A stretch of DNA of 57,423 bases from Halorubrum sp. F4 (GTDB taxonomy: Archaea > Halobacteriota > Halobacteria > Halobacteriales > Haloferacaceae), in the NCBI RefSeq assembly GCF_027257195.1, contig NZ_JAPDFS010000004.1, forward strand, positions 146,270-203,692. The letters run 5' to 3'. Position numbers and translations under genes: made by a program. The stretch's first letter is position 1, and each line of letters starts with the position of its first letter. Positions 25,512-34,225 of the stretch are shown one piece after another. The notes under the pieces were generated by a model. It had not been told where the DNA came from. It saw only the letters and a list, made by a program, of their open reading frames with translations, and searched no databases.

Positions 25512-25688
25512 TCAGTTGTCGCCGGCCTTCGACTGCCAGGCGTAGTCGCGGCGCTTGGCGGACTTCCCGAAGCCGCACGAGGAGCAGCGCTCCTTCGTGA
25601 GGTGGTAGGACTTCTCGCCGCAGCGTCGACACTTCACGTGAACCGTCTTGTTCTTTTTCCCTTGAGAGGGCGTACCGGAGCCGGTCAT
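25512..25688 (-). CDS. rpl37e: Ribosomal protein L37e (eL37)
   Basis: A 58-residue zinc-binding ribosomal protein: [20 protein letters not shown], then [20 protein letters not shown], whose four Cys form the zinc ribbon, then [15 protein letters not shown]. The ATG overlaps the LSm stop by 4 nt (ATGA, 25685-25688). The lsm-rpl37e overlap is an established haloarchaeal arrangement. It is easily missed because it is under 60 residues. Confidence 0.97.
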   Translation of the reverse strand: MTGSGTPSQGKKNKTVHVKCRRCGEKSYHLTKERCSSCGFGKSAKRRDYAWQSKAGDN

Positions 25689-25927
25689 GCTTTGATGGAA
25701 ACGACGTTATCGCCGCGTATAATCGTTGTGTCTTCGATCGCGACCGCGAACTCCCCGTCGATATCGCCGTCGACGCGGTCGCTCACGCTCTCCTCGGGGT
25801 CGATCACGACGTTCATGTGCTGGTCGTAGCCCGCCAGGATGCCGTAGTAGGTCGTCCCGTCCTTGAGATGTACCGTCACCGGATCCTCGAGCGACGCTTC
25901 GAGCACGTCGAGGGGTCGTCCACTCAT
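25685..25927 (-). CDS. lsm: Archaeal Sm-like (LSm) RNA-binding protein
   Basis: An 80-residue Sm-fold protein: [20 protein letters not shown] (Sm1), [19 protein letters not shown] (the Sm1 Asp/Asn RNA-binding motif) and [14 protein letters not shown] (Sm2, with RGDNV). It forms heptameric rings binding U-rich RNA. A strong TATA-like tatttttaat (minus strand, about 25952-25961) lies about 28 nt upstream of the ATG. It is divergent from rnj and co-transcribed with rpl37e. Confidence 0.96.
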   Translation of the reverse strand: MSGRPLDVLEASLEDPVTVHLKDGTTYYGILAGYDQHMNVVIDPEESVSDRVDGDIDGEFAVAIEDTTIIRGDNVVSIKA

Positions 25928-26052
25928 TGTGCCTACCGCCTCCCGTCGCACTATTAAAAATACCGGGAGGCGGACGCCTTCGACCGGCCGTAGAACGGTC
26001 GAACCCGCGTTCCCGGGTCTCCGTTTCCGCGCTGCGCCGTCGAACCCGGACG

Positions 26053-26227
26053 TTTTTAACACGCCACGGTGTATCGGCGAACACCACACTCCCGCGGGAC
26101 ACGGTGAGCCGACGCCGGCTCGGCCGTAGCGGGGCCTTCACCGACACGCGGTTAGACGCCGGGGCTGACGGCTCCTTTGCGGGGAACCAGTGAGAGACGC
26201 CGGACGACGGCGTCGAACTACCACACC
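26053..26227 (+). promoter_or_regulatory. rnj promoter and long 5' leader
   Basis: A TATA-like gtttttaac (26052-26060) predicts a start near 26080, about 150 nt before the RNase J ATG. Most genes here have essentially no leader. The leader contains a 6-bp-stem hairpin GAGCCG-ACGC-CGGCTC (about 26104-26119) and other GC-rich pairing. It could regulate rnj or encode a small RNA. The remaining part of the 300-nt gap (25928-26052) holds only the lsm promoter and no gene I can support. Confidence 0.45.
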
Positions 26228-27580
26228 ATGGAAATCGAAATCGCGACAATCGGCGGATACGAAGAGGTCGGTCGACAGATGACGGCGGTCCGTGCGGGCG
26301 AGGACATCGTCATCTTCGACATGGGCCTGAACCTCAGTAAGGTCCTCATCCACGACAACGTGGAGACCGAGAAGATGCACAGCCTCGACCTGATCGACAT
26401 GGGCGCGATCCCGGACGACCGGATCATGAGCGACCTGGAGGGCGACGTCCAGGCGATCGTCCCGACGCACGGTCACCTCGACCACATCGCGGCGATCCCG
26501 AAGCTCGCACACCGGTACGACGCGCCGGTCGTCGCCTCCCCGTACACGATCGAGCTGGTCAAACAGCAGATCTCCGACGAGGGCAAGTTCCAGGTCGACA
26601 ACGACCTCGTGAAGATGGAGGCCGGCGGCACGATGGCCATCGGCGACTCCGAGCAGGTCGAGATGGAGTTCGTCAACGTCACCCACTCGATCATCGACGC
26701 GATCAACCCGGTGATCCACACGCCCGAGGGCGCCATCGTCTACGGGCTCGACAAGCGGATGGACCACACGCCCGTCATCGGCGACCCGATCGACATGGAC
26801 CGCTTCGCCGAGATCGGCCGCCAGGACGAGGGCGTCCTCTGTTACATCGAGGACTGTACGAACGCGGGCCGAAAGGGCCGAACGCCCTCCGAGTCGGTCG
26901 CGCGCAAGCACCTCCACGACACGCTCAAGTCGGTTGAGGACTACTCCGGCGGGATCGTCGCCACGACGTTCTCCTCCCACATCGCTCGGGTGAAGTCGCT
27001 CGTCGAGTTCGCCCGCGAGATCGGCCGCCAGCCGGTTCTGCTCGGCCGCTCGATGGAGAAGTACTCGGGCACCGCGGAACGCCTCGACTTCGTCGACTTC
27101 CAGGGGGACGTCGGCATGTACGGCCACCGGAAGTCCGTCGACCGCGCGTTCAAGCGGATCATGAAGGAGGGGAAGGGCAACTTCCTCCCCATCGTGACGG
27201 GCCACCAGGGCGAGCCGCGCGCGATGCTCACCCGGATGGGTCGCGGCGAGACACCCTACGAACTGGAGGACGGCGACAAGGTCGTCTTCAGCGCGGGTAT
27301 CATTCCGGAGCCGACCAACGAGGGACAGCGCTACCAGTCCGAGCAGCTGCTCCGGATGCAGGGCGCTCGAATCTTCGACGACATCCACGTCTCCGGTCAC
27401 CTCCGCGAGGAGGGTCACTACGAGATGCTCGACACCCTCCAGCCGCAACACGTCATCCCCGGCCACCAGGACCTCAAGGGCCGGTCGCCGTACGTGGACC
27501 TCGCCAAGTCGCAGGGGTACAAGCTCGGTCGTGACCTCCACGTCACGCAGAACGGCAACACCGTCCAGATAGTCGAATGA
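26228..27580 (+). CDS. rnj: Ribonuclease J (beta-CASP 5'-3' exonuclease)
   Basis: A 450-residue beta-CASP metallo-beta-lactamase RNase. The N-terminus [20 protein letters not shown] is followed by the metal motif THGHLDH (H81, H83, D85, H86). Further motifs are [26 protein letters not shown] [10 protein letters not shown] and the beta-CASP segments [19 protein letters not shown] and [17 protein letters not shown], with the C-terminal [15 protein letters not shown]. It degrades 5'-monophosphate RNA. The frame is open further upstream, but ATG 26228 starts the conserved part. The idsA start overlaps its stop (ATGA). Confidence 0.96.
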   Translation: MEIEIATIGGYEEVGRQMTAVRAGEDIVIFDMGLNLSKVLIHDNVETEKMHSLDLIDMGAIPDDRIMSDLEGDVQAIVPTHGHLDHIAAIPKLAHRYDAPVVASPYTIELVKQQISDEGKFQVDNDLVKMEAGGTMAIGDSEQVEMEFVNVTHSIIDAINPVIHTPEGAIVYGLDKRMDHTPVIGDPIDMDRFAEIGRQDEGVLCYIEDCTNAGRKGRTPSESVARKHLHDTLKSVEDYSGGIVATTFSSHIARVKSLVEFAREIGRQPVLLGRSMEKYSGTAERLDFVDFQGDVGMYGHRKSVDRAFKRIMKEGKGNFLPIVTGHQGEPRAMLTRMGRGETPYELEDGDKVVFSAGIIPEPTNEGQRYQSEQLLRMQGARIFDDIHVSGHLREEGHYEMLDTLQPQHVIPGHQDLKGRSPYVDLAKSQGYKLGRDLHVTQNGNTVQIVE

Positions 27581-28623
27581 CGACCGAGACGACGGAGGCG
27601 CGGGTGCTCGACGCCATCCGCGAGCGGCGCGATCTGGTCAACGCCGCTATCGACGAGGAGTTACCCGTACAGCGCCCGGAGCGCCTCTACGAGGCGTCCC
27701 GATACATCCTCGAGGCGGGCGGCAAGCGGCTCCGGCCGACGGTCACGACGCTCGCGGCGGAAGCCGTCGCCGGGATCGAGCCGATGAGCGCCGACTTTCG
27801 GGAGTTCGACGCGCTCGACGGCGAGGCCGTCGACGTCATGCGCGCGGCCGTGTCCATCGAGGTGATCCAGTCGTTCACGCTGATCCACGACGACATCATG
27901 GACGAGGACGACCTGCGACGCGGCGTCCCGGCCGTCCACGAGCAGTACGACGTGTCGACGGCGATCCTCGCCGGCGACACGCTCTACTCGAAGGCGTTCG
28001 AGATCATGAGCGAGACCGGCGCGGATCCCGCCGACGGCCTGGAGGCGATGCGGCTGCTCGCGTCGACCTGCACGGAGATATGTGAGGGACAGGCGCTCGA
28101 CGTCGCCTTCGAGTCCCGCGACGACATCCTTCCCGAGGAGTACCTCGAGATGGTCGAGCTGAAGACGGCCGTGTTGTACGGGGCCGCGGCCTCGACCGCG
28201 GCGGTCCTGCTCGGCGCTGACGACGGGATCTCGGACGCGCTGTATCAGTACGGGATCGACTCGGGCAGGGCCTTCCAGATCCAGGACGACGTGCTCGATC
28301 TCACCGTCCCCTCCGAGGATCTGGGCAAACAGCGCGGCTCGGACCTCGTCGAGGGCAAGGAGACGCTGATCACGCTTCACGCCCGTCAGGAGGGCGTCGA
28401 CGTCGACGGGCTCGTCGACGCCGAGACGCCCGCCGAGGTCACGGAGGCCGAGGTCGACGAGGCGGTCGCCGTCCTCGAGGAGGCCGGATCGATCGAGTAC
28501 GCCCGCGAGACCGCGGCGGATCTCACCGCCCGCTCGAAGGAGCACCTCCAGGTGTTACCCGAGAGCGACTCGCGCGCGCTCCTCGAGGACCTCGCGGACT
28601 ACCTCATCACGCGCGGATACTGA
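27577..28623 (+). CDS. idsA: Polyprenyl (geranylgeranyl/farnesyl) diphosphate synthase
   Basis: A 348-residue trans-prenyltransferase. First aspartate-rich motif [15 protein letters not shown] lies near residues 104-113 and the second, [12 protein letters not shown], near 237; [17 protein letters not shown] carries the diphosphate-binding Arg. It condenses isopentenyl diphosphate units to C15-C25 chains for archaeal ether lipids, carotenoids and quinones; the exact product length cannot be told. Translationally coupled to rnj, an arrangement common in haloarchaea. Confidence 0.95.
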   Translation: MTTETTEARVLDAIRERRDLVNAAIDEELPVQRPERLYEASRYILEAGGKRLRPTVTTLAAEAVAGIEPMSADFREFDALDGEAVDVMRAAVSIEVIQSFTLIHDDIMDEDDLRRGVPAVHEQYDVSTAILAGDTLYSKAFEIMSETGADPADGLEAMRLLASTCTEICEGQALDVAFESRDDILPEEYLEMVELKTAVLYGAAASTAAVLLGADDGISDALYQYGIDSGRAFQIQDDVLDLTVPSEDLGKQRGSDLVEGKETLITLHARQEGVDVDGLVDAETPAEVTEAEVDEAVAVLEEAGSIEYARETAADLTARSKEHLQVLPESDSRALLEDLADYLITRGY

Positions 28624-28704
28624 GCCGCGGTCCACTTCTCCCGCGGCCCGCGCTTTCTCGAGTCGGAACACAAGAGAATTGAGCGTTCCCCGGTGAAGGG
28701 ACGT

Positions 28705-30543
28705 ATGACCGACCACTTCGAGATCCACGAGCGCGACGGTGCGGCCCGGATCGGGGAGCTTCGGCTCGCCGACCCCGTGACCACGCCGGCGCTCGCGGAC
28801 CCCTTCCTCGTCGACGCGGGCAGCCTCTGGACCGCCGACCGCGACGTACCCGAGGGGGACGAGTCGGAACTCACCGTGTTACCGCACCGCTCGTTTCCGG
28901 CGGGGACTCGTGAGGAGGTCCGTGAGTCGTTCCGGGTGGACCATCCCGCGATCGACGCGCCGACCGCCGCGGTCGTCGACAGCGAGGCCCCGCGTGACGT
29001 GGGTGCCGACGCCTACGTCCTCGCGGACGCGTCCGGGTTCGTCGGCCACGGCGAGGCGTTCCGCGACGCGATCCTGTCGGCGAAGTCGGCGCTGCCGGCC
29101 GACACCGCCCTTCACCTCGCCGGCGTCGCCACGCCGCTGAACGTCGCGACGCTCGCGTACGTCGGCGTCGACCTCGTCGACGCGTCGCTCGCGCGAACGA
29201 AGGGAGCGCAGGGGATGTACCTCACCGCGGACGCCGAGCACTTCCTCGAGGACCTCGAGGAGCTTCCGTGCGCCTGCCCGGCCTGCGCGAAGCCCCGCGG
29301 GGAGTTCACCCGTGTGGACTGTGCCGACCACAACGTGAACGCGCTCCGCGCCGAGTTGCGCCGGGTCCGCGAGCGGATCCGGTCCGGGCGGCTCCGGGAC
29401 TACCTCGAGGGGCAGGCTCGCCACGACCAGTGGCTCACCGCCGCGTTCCGCGAGTTCGACGACCAGTGGGGCTACCTCGAGGAGCGGACGCCGCTGATGC
29501 GCGACGCCGAGGTGACGGCGGCGACCGCCGAGACGCTCGACCGCGTCGAGATCCGGCGGTTCGCCGACCGCGTGACGAGCCGCTACCGCAACCGCTTTTC
29601 CGACCAGCCGCTGGTGTTGGTTCCCTGTTCGGCGACGAAGCCGTACAGCGACTCCCAGAGCCACCGCCAGTTCCACGACGCGGTGAAGTGGCGCGGCCAC
29701 ACCGTCTCGATGACCTCGCCGATCGGGGTCGTTCCCCAGGAACTCGAGACGACCTACCCCGCACAGCACTACGACTCCGTCGTGACCGGCGACTGGAGCG
29801 AGGACGAGATCGGCTTCGTCGCCGAGGTGCTCCGCCGGTACCTGGTCCGAAACGAGTACTCGCGGGTCATCGCTCACGTCCCGGAACACGGCTACCGCGA
29901 GGTCTGTGAGCGCGTCGAGTCCGACCCCGAGATCGACGTCGACTTCGAGTACACCTGCGTCGACCACCCCACGACCGACGAGTCGCTCGGCGAGTTGAAC
30001 GCGGCGCTCTCCGGCGAGCCCGCCTACAGCAAGCGCGAACGCGAGCACAACACGGTCCGGGCGATCGCCGACTACCTGCTCGGGGACGGCGCGGGCGACG
30101 AGGTGTTCGGTGACGGAGCGGACGGGTCGAGCGACGACGGGACGAACGACTCCGGCTCGGCCGAGATCCGCACCACGGGTCGCTATCCCAAACTGCAGGT
30201 GTGGGGCGACGACCCCGACGCCGGTCGCGAGGGGGAACCGGGCGAACAGCTCGCGACCATGGTCCCGCAGTACGGGACGCTCTCGTTCACGCTCGCGGGC
30301 GCGCGGCGGTGGCTCGCGAGCGACGCCCCGACGAAGCGCGTCGAGATCGACGGGTTCGTCCCCCACGGCTCCGTGCTCGCGCCGGGCGTGGTCGACGCCG
30401 ACGACGGGATCCGCGTCGGCGACGAGGTCGTCATCGAGGGCCCGAAGGCCTTCGCGGTCGGCCGCGCGGAGATGTCCGGTCCTGAGATGGTCGAGTCGAC
30501 CCGCGGCGTCGCGAGCGAAGTGCGCCACGTCGATGAGAAGTAG
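28705..30543 (+). CDS. arcS: Archaeosine synthase ArcS (TGT-like with PUA domain)
   Basis: A 612-residue protein that converts preQ0 at tRNA position 15 to archaeosine. It has a degenerate TGT-like N-terminal barrel, zinc-type cysteines PCACPACAKPRGEFTRVDCA (from about residue 188), and the ArcS-specific core PCSATKPYSDSQSHRQF (about 308-324). A disordered Asp/Gly insert (about 465-490) precedes a C-terminal PUA domain (VEIDGFVPHGSVLAPGVVDA, DEVVIEGPKAFAVGRAEMSG). The true TGT (tgtA) is not adjacent. Start at ATG 28705; four upstream in-frame codons are unlikely. Confidence 0.95.
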   Translation: MTDHFEIHERDGAARIGELRLADPVTTPALADPFLVDAGSLWTADRDVPEGDESELTVLPHRSFPAGTREEVRESFRVDHPAIDAPTAAVVDSEAPRDVGADAYVLADASGFVGHGEAFRDAILSAKSALPADTALHLAGVATPLNVATLAYVGVDLVDASLARTKGAQGMYLTADAEHFLEDLEELPCACPACAKPRGEFTRVDCADHNVNALRAELRRVRERIRSGRLRDYLEGQARHDQWLTAAFREFDDQWGYLEERTPLMRDAEVTAATAETLDRVEIRRFADRVTSRYRNRFSDQPLVLVPCSATKPYSDSQSHRQFHDAVKWRGHTVSMTSPIGVVPQELETTYPAQHYDSVVTGDWSEDEIGFVAEVLRRYLVRNEYSRVIAHVPEHGYREVCERVESDPEIDVDFEYTCVDHPTTDESLGELNAALSGEPAYSKREREHNTVRAIADYLLGDGAGDEVFGDGADGSSDDGTNDSGSAEIRTTGRYPKLQVWGDDPDAGREGEPGEQLATMVPQYGTLSFTLAGARRWLASDAPTKRVEIDGFVPHGSVLAPGVVDADDGIRVGDEVVIEGPKAFAVGRAEMSGPEMVESTRGVASEVRHVDEK

Positions 30544-30571
30544 ACGGACTTCGGAGCTACCGGCCCGCGAA

Positions 30572-30910
30572 CTACCCGTCCGTCCGCACGTACGTCTTCA
30601 ACCCGGCCAGCCGCCCGCCCTCGACCGTGAAGACGTCGACGAACGCGAACAGCTCCTCGCCGTCGGCGGCGAGGAGTCGTCCCCGGACGGCCACGCCGCG
30701 GTCGCTCTCGTAGAGCGCGTCGACGACGTGTTCGGTGTCGAAACGCGGTCGTTCCTCGCGCATGAACTCGACGAACCGATCGCGGCCCTCGAGGGTTCGA
30801 TCGGGGCGTTCGTGGACGAATTCCGGGTCGAGGAGGTCCGCGAGCCGGTCGTAGTCGGCGTCGTCTATCGCCTCGTAGTAGGCGCGGGCGGTCCGGATCG
30901 CCCGGCTCAC
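30572..30910 (-). CDS. SnoaL/NTF2-like protein
   Basis: A 112-residue NTF2-fold protein: RTARAYYEAIDDADYDRLAD, LLDPEFVHERPDRTLEGRDR, FVEFMREERPRFDTEHVVD and DVFTVEGGRLAGLKTYVRTD. SnoaL-like proteins are small ligand-binding or isomerase domains; the function here is unknown. The start is GTG 30910, forming a 4-nt GTGA overlap with the PhoU/TrkA-C gene, so it is translationally coupled to it. Convergent with arcS. Confidence 0.85.
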   Translation of the reverse strand: MSRAIRTARAYYEAIDDADYDRLADLLDPEFVHERPDRTLEGRDRFVEFMREERPRFDTEHVVDALYESDRGVAVRGRLLAADGEELFAFVDVFTVEGGRLAGLKTYVRTDG

Positions 30911-32112
30911 GACGCCAGCTCCGCGAACTCCGCGGCGGAGGTCCGCGTCCCCTTCGCGATGATCACGTCGCCGGCGCGGATCGTCGTGTCGAGGTCGGGA
31001 CCGACGAGCCACCCCTCGTCCGGACGGCGGATCGCGAGCACGCTGGTGGCTATCTCGGTGGCCGGGATGCCGGCCTCGATCGGCGTTCCCACGAGGTCGC
31101 TTCCCGGCGCGACCCGCGTGCGGGCGATGATCTCGTCGGACTCCCTGACGGCCATCTCGACGACGGGATGAACGCCGATGTCGCGCAACACGCCCTCCGT
31201 GATCTCGAGGGCCGCGTCGGATATCTCCTCGGTCGCGACGCCGAGGTGGATGAGCCCGCGGAGCGCGACGGGGTCGTCGGCCTCCTTCGCGGCCCGGAGC
31301 GTCCACGCCTCGAAGCGCGATTGGAGGGCGTCGACCTCGATCTCCAGGTTGCTCACCTCCTCCGCGAGCTCCTCGTTGTCGAAGAGCACGGAGCCGTACG
31401 CCAAGTCGACGGCGAGCTCCGAGAGGTTCTTCATCAACACGATGGAGTCGACCGCGCGCTCGAGGTCGTCGATCGCGGGCTCGACGGGGTCGTCCGCCTC
31501 GAACGGCTCGCCGGCCAGCGTCGGGTACGCCTCCGCGACGCCGGTCTCCGGCCCGCGAAGCAGCGTCACGTCCCCGCGTTTCAGCCGCGTCTTCGGTCCG
31601 GGATTGAGTATCCAGTCGTCGTCCCGGCGGATCGCGATGACTCGAACGCCCGTCACGGACTCCAGGTCGATGTCCTTCAGCGTCCGACCGTGGTACGGGG
31701 AGTCGTCGGCGACGGTGCCGCGGACGAGCGTCTCGACGCCCTCGGTGAGCGCGCCGCGCATCGCGTCCGGGAGACCGATCTCCTCGAGCACGATCTTCGC
31801 GATGTCGCCGGCGGCGTCGGACACCTTGTCGGCGGCGCCGACGACCCCGAGCACGGGCGCGAGCGTCTCCGCCTCCTTCGGGTTGCGTGCGGCGAGCATG
31901 AGGCTCATTCGGGCGCGCATCTGGAGGACGTCCATCCGGTGTTCGAGCTCGACGACCTCCCGCGCGACCGAGGGGCTGCCGTGGAGCACCGCCGAGTACG
32001 AGAGGTCGATGAGGAGCTCCGCCGTGTCCTTCATCTCCACGAGGAGGTCCTTCACGCTCGCGGGCTCGTAGGACACCCTCTCCGGCGGCCGTCGCCCGTC
32101 GAATCGTCCCAT
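30907..32112 (-). CDS. PhoU/TrkA-C repeat protein (potassium-channel-family regulator)
   Basis: A 401-residue soluble protein with a duplicated PhoU + RCK_C plan. The first PhoU-like helices (SVKDLLVEMKDTAELLIDLS) run to about residue 125. An RCK_C domain follows (YHGRTLKDIDLESVTGVRVI, with LKRGDVTLLRGPETG). The second PhoU-like half (VDSIVLMKNLSELAVDLAYG) leads to a second RCK_C (GSDLVGTPIEAGIPATEIAT, with IRAGDVIIAKGT). It probably senses a ligand for a K+ transporter or channel; no pore is present. TATA-like ccttttgcc (about 32132-32140) lies 25 nt upstream. Confidence 0.85.
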   Translation of the reverse strand: MGRFDGRRPPERVSYEPASVKDLLVEMKDTAELLIDLSYSAVLHGSPSVAREVVELEHRMDVLQMRARMSLMLAARNPKEAETLAPVLGVVGAADKVSDAAGDIAKIVLEEIGLPDAMRGALTEGVETLVRGTVADDSPYHGRTLKDIDLESVTGVRVIAIRRDDDWILNPGPKTRLKRGDVTLLRGPETGVAEAYPTLAGEPFEADDPVEPAIDDLERAVDSIVLMKNLSELAVDLAYGSVLFDNEELAEEVSNLEIEVDALQSRFEAWTLRAAKEADDPVALRGLIHLGVATEEISDAALEITEGVLRDIGVHPVVEMAVRESDEIIARTRVAPGSDLVGTPIEAGIPATEIATSVLAIRRPDEGWLVGPDLDTTIRAGDVIIAKGTRTSAAEFAELAS

Positions 32113-32202
32113 GCTCGACCGTCACCGCCCCCGGGCAAAAGGCTTGTTACGGGGTCGAACTGCAGGATGCGGATCGGAAGTTCGGAAACGGACCCGTCCG
32201 CC

Positions 32203-32745
32203 TCACGCGGCCTCGAGGGCGCCGCCGGCGACGTAGCCTCCGTCGTTCCCGTCCGCGGACCTCGGCCCGTCGCCTTCGATCGGCGCGGCCAGATCGACGA
32301 GCGCGAGCCACCGGAGCAGCCGGTCCGCGCGGCCGCGCCAGGTCCGCTCCCAGTCGGCGTCGCGCGCACGGTCGTGACGCGGAACCGACGCTCGGGTCGC
32401 CTCGAAGAGCGTGTCGGCCGTCACCGGCTCCGCCGGCGTCGCGGACCGCAGCAACGAGAGCGCCTCGGGGACGAACAGGACGCCGTCGCGAAGACCCTCG
32501 CGGACGCGTTCGGGCGTCGGATCGGCGTCGGTTCGGACGAATCCCCGGGGCGTCTCCCGGACGAGTCCGAGCGTCCGGAGGAACGCGAGCCAGTCGTTCG
32601 CGCGCTGGCGGTTCGGGAGGTCACGTCGGTCGCGCAGGCGGGCACAGCAGTCGTCCGTACTTCCCGGGACGAGCGGGACCGCCCGCTGGAACGCCGCGAG
32701 CTCCGCGAGCTTCGCCGGCGGCTCGGGGACCGGTTTGAGCCGCAT
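32203..32745 (-). CDS. Haloarchaeal hypothetical protein coupled to mch
   Basis: A 180-residue protein starting MRLKPVPEPPAKLAELAAFQ, with helical, winged-helix-like parts (ANDWLAFLRTLGLVRETPRG, FVRTDADPTPERVREGLRDG) and WERTWRGRADRLLRWLALVD. The ATG overlaps the mch stop by one base (TGATG), implying coupling. No family recognised; the pattern suggests a DNA-binding or scaffold protein that may accompany C1 metabolism. The far longer open frame upstream is antisense noise. Confidence 0.75.
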   Translation of the reverse strand: MRLKPVPEPPAKLAELAAFQRAVPLVPGSTDDCCARLRDRRDLPNRQRANDWLAFLRTLGLVRETPRGFVRTDADPTPERVREGLRDGVLFVPEALSLLRSATPAEPVTADTLFEATRASVPRHDRARDADWERTWRGRADRLLRWLALVDLAAPIEGDGPRSADGNDGGYVAGGALEAA

Positions 32746-33683
32746 CAGCGGTAGCCGAACGACTCCGCGAGCAGCTCCTCGTCGGTCTCGCCGACCGTGT
32801 AGACCGGGCCGTCGACCACGTCGACGGTGACCTTCGCCGGGGCGAACACGCTCTCGGGGACCTCGTAGAAGTCCCAGCCGGCGTCCTCGAACACCTCGAC
32901 GAACGGGGTGCCGTAGTCGTCGCGCACGGTAGAGACTACCTCGTCGAACCGATCGTCGTCGCGCGCGACCTGGAGGTGGACCTCCCCGCCGTACGCCAGC
33001 GCGTCGTTCGTCCGGCCCATCGCGAGGTCCTCGTCGCGGGTGACGGGGGCGATCGGCGCGCTCCCGGAGGCGTAGAGCACGTCGGTCGGCTCGTAGCCTA
33101 TCTCGAGCAGGCGGAAGACCGCGAGCTCGGCCGCCCGCGCGGCGGTCGAGACGGAGCCCGCCGTGGAGCCGGTGGCGTACGTCGGGAGGAAGACGCCCTC
33201 GGGGTCGACCTCGGCGAGGTCGGCGACGTGTTCGGCGACCGTCTCGTCGGGCAGCGACGTGGACTCGATCGTGAGGGTGGCGAACTCCGAGGAGTCGTAG
33301 TAGCCGACCCGCTCGAACTCCGTCTCCTGGCCGACGAGCGCGCGAGCGGGCCCGGAGCCGAGCCCCTCGAAGCCGTTCTCGAACGCCAGCTCCCAGCCGG
33401 CCTTCTGTGAACACAACAGCGCGACCGCCGGGTGGTCCGTCGAGAGCTCGACGTACCCGCGGGACGCGCCCGCGACCTCGCCCATGCGGGTGTTCACGCT
33501 CGCCAGCCCGGCCGTCTGGATCTCGGCCAACAGCAGGCCGGCCTCGACCCCGCCGTTGGCCTCGATGCCGAAGTCGACGACCGTCGCCCCGTTCTCCAAC
33601 TCGTACCCCGCCACGTCGAGCTCGCCCGCGAAGTCGAGCGCCTCGTCGACGAGCTCGATCGCGGTCCGGTTGATGCTCTCCAT
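32745..33683 (-). CDS. mch: Methenyltetrahydromethanopterin cyclohydrolase
   Basis: A 312-residue enzyme: MESINRTAIELVDEALDFAG, the conserved GGVEAGLLLAEIQTAGLASV and VALLCSQKAGWELAFENGFE, GLGSGPARAL, LYASGSAPIAPVTRDEDLAM and RTNDALAYGGEVHLQV. It interconverts methenyl and formyl C1-pterin forms. Haloarchaea are not methanogens; Mch is proposed to serve a folate- or pterin-based C1 pathway. TATA-like ccccttacg (about 33703-33711) is 26 nt before ATG 33683, which rules out the longer in-frame extension. Confidence 0.96.
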   Translation of the reverse strand: MESINRTAIELVDEALDFAGELDVAGYELENGATVVDFGIEANGGVEAGLLLAEIQTAGLASVNTRMGEVAGASRGYVELSTDHPAVALLCSQKAGWELAFENGFEGLGSGPARALVGQETEFERVGYYDSSEFATLTIESTSLPDETVAEHVADLAEVDPEGVFLPTYATGSTAGSVSTAARAAELAVFRLLEIGYEPTDVLYASGSAPIAPVTRDEDLAMGRTNDALAYGGEVHLQVARDDDRFDEVVSTVRDDYGTPFVEVFEDAGWDFYEVPESVFAPAKVTVDVVDGPVYTVGETDEELLAESFGYR

Positions 33684-33751
33684 ACCTCCCCTTTCGCGTC
33701 CGGGCGTAAGGGGCTTGCCGGTTGGAGCCGGATCGTGCGAGCTCCGAGCCG

Positions 33752-34162
33752 TTACCGGAAGCCGCCGCCGGGACCGCACGGACCGTCGGGACCCTTCGGC
33801 CCCGACGGACGCGGATCCGGGTCGATCCGCACGAACTCGCTTTCGGCACGCGGATCGATCTCTCGACCCTCCTCGTAGCGGACGAACGAGAGATAGAAGG
33901 GTTCGCCACATCCCGGAGTCGATCCGGAGGATCCGTCCTCTCCGCTCCCGTCCGCGTTCGGGTCCCAGACGACCTCGTCACTCTCGCCGCAGACGAACCG
34001 GACGCCGTCGGCGGCGTCGTCCTCGAAGGACTCGTCGGGTTCGGCGTAGGTCCATCCCTCGAAGGGGTACGGCGTCACCGCCTTGTCCGCGAGGTAGCCC
34101 TCGCGTTCGATCTCCACGATCGTCTCACAGCGCGGACAGTGGTAGGTGACGGGATAGCCCAT
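33752..34162 (-). CDS. Hypothetical zinc-binding protein with Gly-Pro tail
   Basis: A 136-residue protein. The N-terminal TYHCPRCETIVEIEREGYLA is a zinc-ribbon half (CPRC), with further Cys in VRFVCGESDEV and TPGCGEPFYLSFVRYEEG that could complete it. The C-terminus is Gly-Pro rich (PSGPKGPDGPCGPGGGFR) in a collagen-like pattern. Function unknown. TATA-like gtttatcc (about 34182-34190) lies about 26 nt before the ATG. Confidence 0.75.
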   Translation of the reverse strand: MGYPVTYHCPRCETIVEIEREGYLADKAVTPYPFEGWTYAEPDESFEDDAADGVRFVCGESDEVVWDPNADGSGEDGSSGSTPGCGEPFYLSFVRYEEGREIDPRAESEFVRIDPDPRPSGPKGPDGPCGPGGGFR

Positions 34163-34225
34163 ATCGTCGGGAGGGGCGGAACGGATAAACGCTCGTCGCC
34201 GGCGGTAGGCCGGGGTCGAGGACGG

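Noticed and set aside
26104..26227. Possible tRNA or C/D-box RNA in the rnj leader
   Set aside because: No T-arm GTTCRANNC box, no cloverleaf and no convincing C and D boxes; only isolated CTGA strings.
33684..33911. Upstream extension of Mch to 388 residues
   Set aside because: The extra 76 residues are Arg/Ser-rich and a TATA-like element lies within them, 26 nt before the conserved start.
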